From positions 126,539-190,538 of the forward strand of contig NW_001798984.1 of NCBI RefSeq assembly GCF_000165425.1: a stretch of DNA of 64,000 nucleotides. The letters run 5' to 3'. Of the stretch, positions 57,699 to 64,000 are shown in pieces. A program made the position numbers and the translations under genes. Source of the stretch: Paramecium tetraurelia. Lineage: Eukaryota; Ciliophora; Oligohymenophorea; Peniculida; Parameciidae. The notes under the pieces were generated by a model, which was not told the origin of the DNA, made no database searches, and saw nothing but the letters and a program-made list of their open reading frames with translations. Each line of letters begins with the position of its first letter. Position 1 is the first letter of the stretch.

Positions 57699-58716
57699 TC
57701 ATTGTATCTTTAAGCGAGGTAACAACTTCCAGAACATTATTTTAGAATAAGGATCTTCCAAAAATTTGGATGGATCCTTAATATCAACCAAAATCAACTC
57801 ATTATTAGTTATTGTAACCTTAGCATCAACAATCTCCTTGGTGTTTTTGCTGCTCTGATATTAAGCTATCTTGTAACCGTCCCTAGTCTCTAATTGATTT
57901 TGGAAGTGACAAAGAGTTAGCGTAATTGAATTGTCAAACTTGTATTTGAGACATTCCTCCTTGAAGTTTTCATCCGTAAATTCATCTTGATATATAAAGC
58001 ACTCAGGATTGACTCCAGCAAAGTAATGGGAGTCCTTGCGAATGAACAGTAACCCATTCTTCGTGTAAGGAAAGATAGTCTTCTGCAATTCATATATTGA
58101 GGGGATGACTGGAATCCATTCAAAGATGTAGTCCTCTGATTCTTAATCCTAACGCAATTGACTGAGAATATGTCCTTTTATCCAAAAATATCTTAGTTCT
58201 GCAACTTACTCGCTCATATCCATTTTACCCCATTGTATAATATCATAAATATACACTGTGTTGGCACACAGGAAACAATCCAAAATACATCTACCAATCA
58301 TGGTTTTCGAACTCCCTATTAAATTTATAATTTTAACAAATACCTCCTGGAAGCGAGGATGAAAATTTATATTTCAGACCATTTATTGTTTTTAAAACAG
58401 TAACTCCTTGGTGACTACTAACTATGCATCTTAGTCCAACTGGTAGGATACGTATAAAGTAGTCATTTACACAAATTGGTTCCCCATTATAATATTCAAA
58501 ACTTTAAAAATTCTTGCAAAATTTTCGCAGGTTTTATTATTCTAGTTTTAAAGTGGGTTCTTCAAGTTTTAGTTTATTGAATTCTATCTCTATTTCCTCT
58601 GTATATTATTTTTCTTCTTCTTTCAGCCAAAACCTTTTTTGATTGAAGATAGCCAGACGACTCATCCTTCGAATATTGTCACTTTCTCTCTCAACTATTA
58701 ATTAATTCATATTCAT
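57699..58716 (-). CDS. SNUPN: Snurportin-1-like snRNP import receptor, 329 aa
   Basis: Adaptor that binds the trimethylguanosine cap of snRNPs and carries them to importin-beta. One 28-nt intron (GTATTTG...TTTAATAG) gives exactly 330 codons. The cap-binding core is clear: RILPVGLRCIVSSHQGVTVL, KYKFSSSLPGGSSKT, MIGRCILDCFLCANTVYIYD, IIQWGKMDMSEQVAELRYFW, and later NGLLFIRKDSHYFAGVNPEC. These match snurportin's 'PVGKRALIVASRG', 'FSSLLPGG', 'ILDCIY', 'DV-W-G', 'FR-YW' and 'DGLLFYHKQTHY--G-TP' blocks. The N-terminal Arg-rich segment (RRMSRLAIFNQKRFWLKEEE) replaces the importin-beta-binding region. Two in-frame Met at the start (codons 1 and 3); the upstream one is used. Confidence 0.85.
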
Positions 58717-58896
58717 TTTATTAATATAATTTTATCAAATTTGATTCTAAGCATAATAACTATTTCTCTGTGCTAATTTTTTATTGAATAATTTCTTTAT
58801 AATCAACTCAATTCAACGTAACGACAATGTAGTAGTTTTAAAAAGAAAGAATAAAACAATACATAATTCTAATCATTCTATATTCCTATAAACAAA

Positions 58897-59430
58897 ATGG
58901 CAGGGTATATATTAAATCGGCGATTAATTATGGATATATACTAAATTCTCTAATAAATGATTTATAATGATTAGAGAGTACTATCTGCAACTTTCCAAAT
59001 CCACTCTGAATTAGTTAAATTCAAGAACTTCATTTTAAATGAATCACAGTGGAACTCTAAAATTGAGAAGAATCCAAAAAAAGCATCTAAATTTATACCA
59101 TATGATCAAGGATTTTCTTACTTTTTTCTAAAATTTCCCCTGTATCTATAATTCATAAGACAATTCCAAGAATACCTAATGATTCTGAATCATCGAATGT
59201 TGATACTCTCACCTTAAAGAGGTTTTTACTATTTTAAGAAATCTTATTCAGCCACTTAAAAATCAGACCTTAATGTATTCCATTTTGTATAGGAACTTCT
59301 ATATGCAAAGGAACTTTTTGATGAATTGATCAAGTGTGTCCAGATTAGACTTGTATTGCTATCATAACTAATATTACTTTATTAATTATTATTAAAATGG
59401 AAAGCAAACTATAAAATTTTGAGATTCTGA
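58897..59430 (+). CDS. Hypothetical protein, 177 aa, overlapping the NEK gene start
   Basis: Intronless open frame MAGYILNRRLIMDIYQ to TGA 59428-59430. The middle is convincing protein sequence (HSELVKFKNFILNESQWNSK; FIPYDQGFSYFFLKFPLYL; YYFKKSYSATQKSDLNVFHF). The last ~12 codons overlap the start of the NEK kinase in another frame, so either the genes overlap by 34 bp or the true end is earlier through an unplaced intron. No domain recognised. Confidence 0.55.
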
Positions 59431-61121
59431 ACAAATTAGGTATCACTGAACTTACTAAAATGTTTTAGGTTCTGGAGCTTATTCTTCTGTTTACAAAGTG
59501 TAGAGAAAGTCTGATGGAAATATTTATGCTTTAAAGAAAGTAAATGGATATTATCAAATATAATAAAGGTTAAATTAGTAGATATAGGAGATAGAGAGAA
59601 ATAGAATGCTCTTAATGAGGTCCGGTTTATTGCATCTATTCATCATGAGAATGTTGTTTCTTATAAGGAATGTTTTATTGAGGACAATAATTTATGGTAT
59701 GATTAATCGTTGTAATCCAAGTATTATCATGGAGTACGCAGAAGGAGGAGATTTGTTGTAAAAGATTTAGAGGTTTGTAAAAAAATAGTAAATGATTCCT
59801 GAATAAGAAATATGGCAAGTTGCAATTTAAGTTTTATAGGGATTAAGAGCACTACATCATAAAAAAATACTGCACCGAGATTTGAAATGTGCAAATATCT
59901 TCCTATATGAAAACGACTAGGTCAAGCTTGGGGACTTCAATGTTTCCAAACTAGCCAAAAATGGTTTAGTTTACACTCAAACAGGCACCCCCTATTACGC
60001 AAGTCCAGAGGTTTGGTAAGACAAACCATATGATCACAAGGCTGATATTTGGTCCCTGGGGTGTGTGATTTACGAGGCCTGCGCTCTGAAACCGTACATA
60101 TGATCCTACTATTAGATTAGACCATTCAGAGCCAAAGATATGGACGGACTTTATAAATCTGTTCTGAGAGGCTAATATTAACCCATCCCAGTGATCTACT
60201 CTCAAGAGTTGGTTCAGTTAATTAAAACTATGATGCAAGTGCATCCTCAAAATAGACCGGATTGTGGTAAAGATTTAAGACTAAAACATTAGACAAGTTA
60301 CTCCAATATTAATATGTGTAGAAGAAGGCCAAACAGTATGGGATACCCTTGATCTCAGAGGATATAGAGGATGATTTACTAAAGACAATCAAGTGGCCAA
60401 TCACTAGGAAGGGATTGTAAGCCAACAAGTCTGAACTCATCAATCTAAATTTCCAATTGCCTGGTAGCAACTACTTGAATCAGCATAATTCAAATCATTT
60501 AAGGAGAAACCAACAATCTAATAGAATTAAATCTTAAGATACTAATGATTCCATATCTCTAAATCAACCTAACGAAGCTTTGCATCAATTAATGAAGCAA
60601 ATCACTCAACTTGAATAGAAGGATATTGAGAAGAGTCCTAATGTCAAATAGAATCTAAACAAATCTACTTCAAAATAGACCATTTAAGATAATATCTTGC
60701 CTCCAGATAGAAGATTGAGAGTGTCAAATTCTACTCACGAAAAACATGAGAAGTATGAATCAGTCTAACCGTAATAAATTAAATTATTATTAAAAGTAAA
60801 TGCATCTCGAAGGATCGAATAGAACATCAAATTCAAATAAACTCTAATTATTATGCCAAGGATGTTATCTAATCCCTCAATAAATAACACTATTCATAGA
60901 AGTTACCAATCATCTCTGGAACTTAAAGATAGGATGATGAATAGTATATCCTCAGAAAGAATTCCTCCAATGAAAGAAATCCTAGTAACCATATTAAGAG
61001 ATCAAAACATGAATCATTGAAGAAGGATCTCTCTATGCAACCTAGTGCAGAAAGACCTACTGTGTTAATGAAGATAATTGAAGAACATCAATAACTACCT
61101 AGAATAAAAAAAAAGTTGTGA
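59397..61121 (+). CDS. NEK (NIMA-related) protein kinase
   Basis: Cell-cycle and cilia-associated Ser/Thr kinase. Starts MESKLQNFEILNKLG; introns of 29, 29, 25, 27 and 26 nt restore the kinase frame. Motifs: LGSGAYSSVYKVQRKSDGNI, YALKKVKL, NVVSYKECFIEDNNL, IIMEYAEGGDLLQKIQ (NEK-type hinge), ALHHKKILHRDLKCANIFLY, VKLGDFNVSKLAKNGLVYTQ with TGTPYYASPEVW, ADIWSLGCVIYEACALKPPF and VHPQNRPDC. 'RDLKCANIFL' and 'GDFNVSK' mark the NEK family. The C-terminal ~280 residues are low-complexity, rich in Ser/Asn/Gln with a coiled coil; one more intron is needed before the final segment SMQPSAERPTVLMKIIEEHQ. Likely role in cilia length or basal bodies. Confidence 0.9.
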
Positions 61122-61179
61122 GTTTATAATTAAATAATCACACTATACATAATTTTCCAAACATTATTATTAATATTTT

Positions 61180-62754
61180 TCAGAAATAGCTGAAAATTTA
61201 AGCATTCCATCCATCAACAATTACACCTAATCCATTATTTCTCATATCATCTCCACTTCTTACATAAGTTTATCCACTAATTAATTCGGTTATAGTTTAT
61301 TATCCACTCGAAGCGTCACTTAATTTTACAAGTCCATATCCTGATCCGTCAGAGAAATTAATAACAACAACTATTTTCTCTTATTAATAAGTCCACTATC
61401 CAATATTTCAATATAATTACTCTAAAAGCAAAGAATTTCCAATTCTAATCACCAGTGACATTCAATTGAGTCCAATTTCCTGATTTGAATACATCTCTTT
61501 TTAAGATATCCATGATCTTTCCATAAAATGATTTAACGTAAGTTGAACCACTCTCCTTATAACTTCTTCTAAGGTGGACATCCAATTTATTGGACAATCC
61601 CTCCAATTAACCATGATTAACAAATCTAGCTCCTGGGATAGAGTAACTCATTAATGCAGCAACACAGGATATATAATCCTTGCCACTGAATTTTATGATA
61701 GCTCTTGGTTCATCATGATTTTCAACAAAATGATTTGAATGAGATGCATACTAGTCATTAATATAAAGTAAATACATTGAAATCCAAATTGGATAAGATG
61801 GGTCTAACCTTTCCAACATCCAATGTAGCCTATTGATCCAATAACCATTTCTCATACACGTAATCAAATCCTAGATTTATTAGATCTTATTCTTTGCTCC
61901 AATAGACTTCAGCCAAAAAGATAACATCTGGATATTGTTATTTAGTTTCTTTGATGGCTTCAGACCAAAATTCAGTCGATGGTCTCTTGTAACCCCAAGC
62001 ATCTAATTAAGGTTTCCACTTGTTGTAGAAGAGATCATTCAATATGACCATTGCCATATCACATCTCATACCATCTGACATCGAAGCTATCTTCTTCACT
62101 ACAGTCTTGAGGTAGTTCCTAGTATCGTTGTTCCAGTAATTCCATTGAGCGGTGTCTTTCCAAAATCCATCCCATTGGTCACCACCGTAACTAACTCCAT
62201 CAGGTAAGTAATATTCTGAGTCATAGGGTGTTGGAGTATTGGGTGGAGCTCTTATGAAATAGTCAATATTTGATGTTCTATATGGACTATCGATTGCAGA
62301 ATGATTAGGAACAAAATCGAGCATGAGCTTTAAACCCATAGCATTAAGTTTTTATCTCAGATTTATAATATCCTAGTCTGTCCCGAGTTCTGAATTACAG
62401 ACAAATTCTGTGATTGCGTAAGGTGACCCAATGACATCATCAATCGTAAAATCAGGCAAGTTGGACTTATATTCATTCGCATGTGCTCTATCAAAGTCCA
62501 ATCCGTATTATCCAAGTTACCAAATACCTAAATTAACAATAAAACTCACCCATTAGCCAAACATAATCAACTCCAATGTCTTTCAGATGTTGAAATTCTT
62601 CCATGGGAATATCATTCAATTTCGAAATATTTCTTCCGTATTTATTAGTTAATTCATATAGCCAGGGTCTCAATGATAATTCATAGATTGTAGGGTTGTA
62701 TGCATACACCAAAACATTCATTAATAAAACTCCAATGACAAATTTATACATCAT
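61180..62754 (-). CDS. Secreted alpha-amylase family (GH13) glycosidase
   Basis: Starch/glycogen hydrolase. MMYKFVIGVLLMNVLVYA is a signal peptide, so I chose this start over an in-frame Met 72 bp upstream. GH13 blocks in order: YELSLRPWLYEL, LKDIGVDYVWLMG, a 22-nt intron (GTGAGT...ATTTAG), region I as MGLKLMLDFVPNHSAID, region II DGMRCDMAMVIL with the catalytic nucleophile Asp, region III VIFLAEVYWSKEQ with the acid/base Glu, and region IV NHDEPRAI. All three catalytic acids are present, so the enzyme should be active; it is probably secreted or lysosomal for food digestion. The C-terminal beta domain ends VDGWNAQIFSYF. Extra introns lie in the 3' half. Confidence 0.9.
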
Positions 62755-63025
62755 ATTAATAAATAAAATCAATTTATTAATACAATTCTTTTGATTAATT
62801 ATTAATTGATTAAATGGAATAAACATAATATTCTTAATTCTAGGAAAAAAATATGATTTGGAATAACCACTAAAACATTTCTGTTAATCTCTACTCTTAA
62901 ATCTTATCAATTAATTAATTTAATTTTATGTTTTTTCTAATTAGTAGAAGGATACTATTCAAAAATGTCAATTGTTCTGGTGTTTAACTTATATCGACTC
63001 TTTTATTAATTCGATTCTAAGCTCA

Positions 63026-64000
63026 TTCCTTATCTGTAAAAAAGTAATTAAAAATTTCTAGATTGCAATTAATAAACTTTCTAATTAATTTTATAATAAT
63101 AATCATATTTACAATACAGATGAATTGCCTTTGTTTAAAGTAAAATGTTTTTAGTTTTTTTCTAAATTTTCTCAAGAATTTAAACCAATTCTTAATCCAA
63201 TTGATAACTTATTGTTTGTTATTGGCCCATTTAGTGGAGCTCATGTAAAAAATTAAGCTAATAATTCATAAATTTATATTTATTTGATGACCTTCATTAA
63301 ATTACAATGGTTGGATATTTTATTCAATTCATTGATCCTATATACCTAAGTATTTATGAATCGTTTTATATTCCATTTTACAAATATCAACTTTATTCTC
63401 TCTTAATTCTTAAATAATTTAAATAGAACATAACAAGAAAATGAGAATCAATTTCAAATGATTATGTATTATCTGTATTATTTCGGTTCACTATCTACTT
63501 CTATACTTTATCCCTTAAATCAAGGAAAACAATTATTAACTCATACTTCATTCTATGTATATTCACATTTTTCAATATTTAATTAAAAGAGTCCCTTACA
63601 TACTCTTATTAATGCAATTGACACACTTAATTCCATATCTCTCTTTATTTAATGAACTATTAATTAGTGGAACATCTTGATCTTAATGCTGAAATGCACT
63701 TCTTCGAAATTTCTATAATTTTTATTTCATTACTATTTTTTTTCCACAAACAATTATTCACTGAAGGTATTTTTTATTAGGCATCTAATGAAAAGAATTT
63801 GTTTTCCTTTACATAAGGTACAATTGAATAAAAATCTATCCAAGCTATTGGAACTTACTTATTAGGAACTTCATATTTCCAAACTCAATTTAAATTGGTT
63901 AACTTTAAGATTATAAGAATAGACCTTTCCGCTAATTAATTTGTTTTCTTGAAATCTCTTATAATAGATAAGGTCCTCAAGACTTCTAATTATAGGTATT
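63026..64000 (-). CDS. Truncated gene at right window edge, unassigned
   Basis: 5' end beyond the window. Frame at the edge: PIIRSLEDLIYYKRFQENKL, LISGKVYSYNLK, then introns of 20 nt (GTTAACC...ATTGAG) and 23 nt (GTAAGTT...GGATAG) lead into NFYSIVPYVKENKFFSLDAQ, QQKIPSVNNCLWKKNSNEIK and EISKKCISALRSRCSTN. Further on a frame reads RENKVDICKMEYKTIHKYLG. After a TGA it continues as IEQNIQPLQFNEGHQ, and after another TGA as MSSTKWANNKQQVINWIKNW to TGA near 63026. Whether the last parts belong to the gene is unclear; the true stop may be near 63300. The plus strand is Phe/Ser-rich antisense. No family recognised. Confidence 0.45.

Overview
ORGANISM AND CODE. The window is extremely AT-rich, gene-dense nuclear DNA from a ciliate, almost certainly the macronuclear genome of a Paramecium species. 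In nearly every recognisable gene TAA and TAG must be read as glutamine and TGA is the only stop. Introns are tiny: those I could place are about 18-33 nt, start GT (mostly GTA) and end in AG. Intergenic gaps are often only 10-100 bp. Standard-code translation cuts almost every gene into fragments. With one stop codon in such AT-rich DNA, random open frames of about 60 codons are common, so short ORFs without a domain or matching intron phase get low confidence. Where I could place all introns, I checked that the spliced length is a multiple of three; those entries say so.

LAYOUT. 1-8.1 kb: a RhoGAP gene entering from the left edge, a TRIM-like RING/B-box/Kelch gene, a ULK-like kinase, and a small rhomboid-like membrane protein. 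8.4-13.7 kb: an RRM protein, a chromodomain plus chromo-shadow (HP1-like) gene, a Rab11-like GTPase, and a small secreted Cys-rich protein. 14-24 kb: a 776-aa protein with a P-loop-like motif, an RBR/Ariadne-like E3 ligase candidate, a putatively myristoylated protein, a soluble protein with two cyclic-nucleotide-binding domains, and a locus with two in-frame TGA codons. 24-30 kb: a head-to-head MAPKK / SNF1-AMPK pair, then GCN5 histone acetyltransferase and an LMBR1-family membrane protein. 30-40 kb: a very large chorein/ATG2-like lipid-transfer protein, a membrane histidine-kinase-like protein, a disrupted locus and eIF2A. 40-50 kb: an unassigned gene, an MFS transporter, a 1,435-codon fusion (ubiquitin E2, leucine-rich repeats, RRM-like domain and Arg-Gly tail), and a SAXO-like axonemal microtubule protein. 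50-64 kb: small membrane and hypothetical genes, a Q/P-rich acidic protein, a tubulin-tyrosine-ligase-like glutamylase, an F-box-like protein, a secreted acidic protein, snurportin-1, a NEK kinase, a secreted GH13 alpha-amylase, and a truncated gene at the right edge.

HOW THEY FIT TOGETHER. This is a typical mosaic of unrelated eukaryotic genes, not an operon or defence island. Themes are protein phosphorylation (four kinases), ubiquitin (E2 fusion, RING and RBR candidates, F-box-like), chromatin (GCN5, HP1-like), and cilia (TTLL, SAXO-like, NEK). No tRNA, rRNA, CRISPR array, transposon or bacterial-type operon was recognised.
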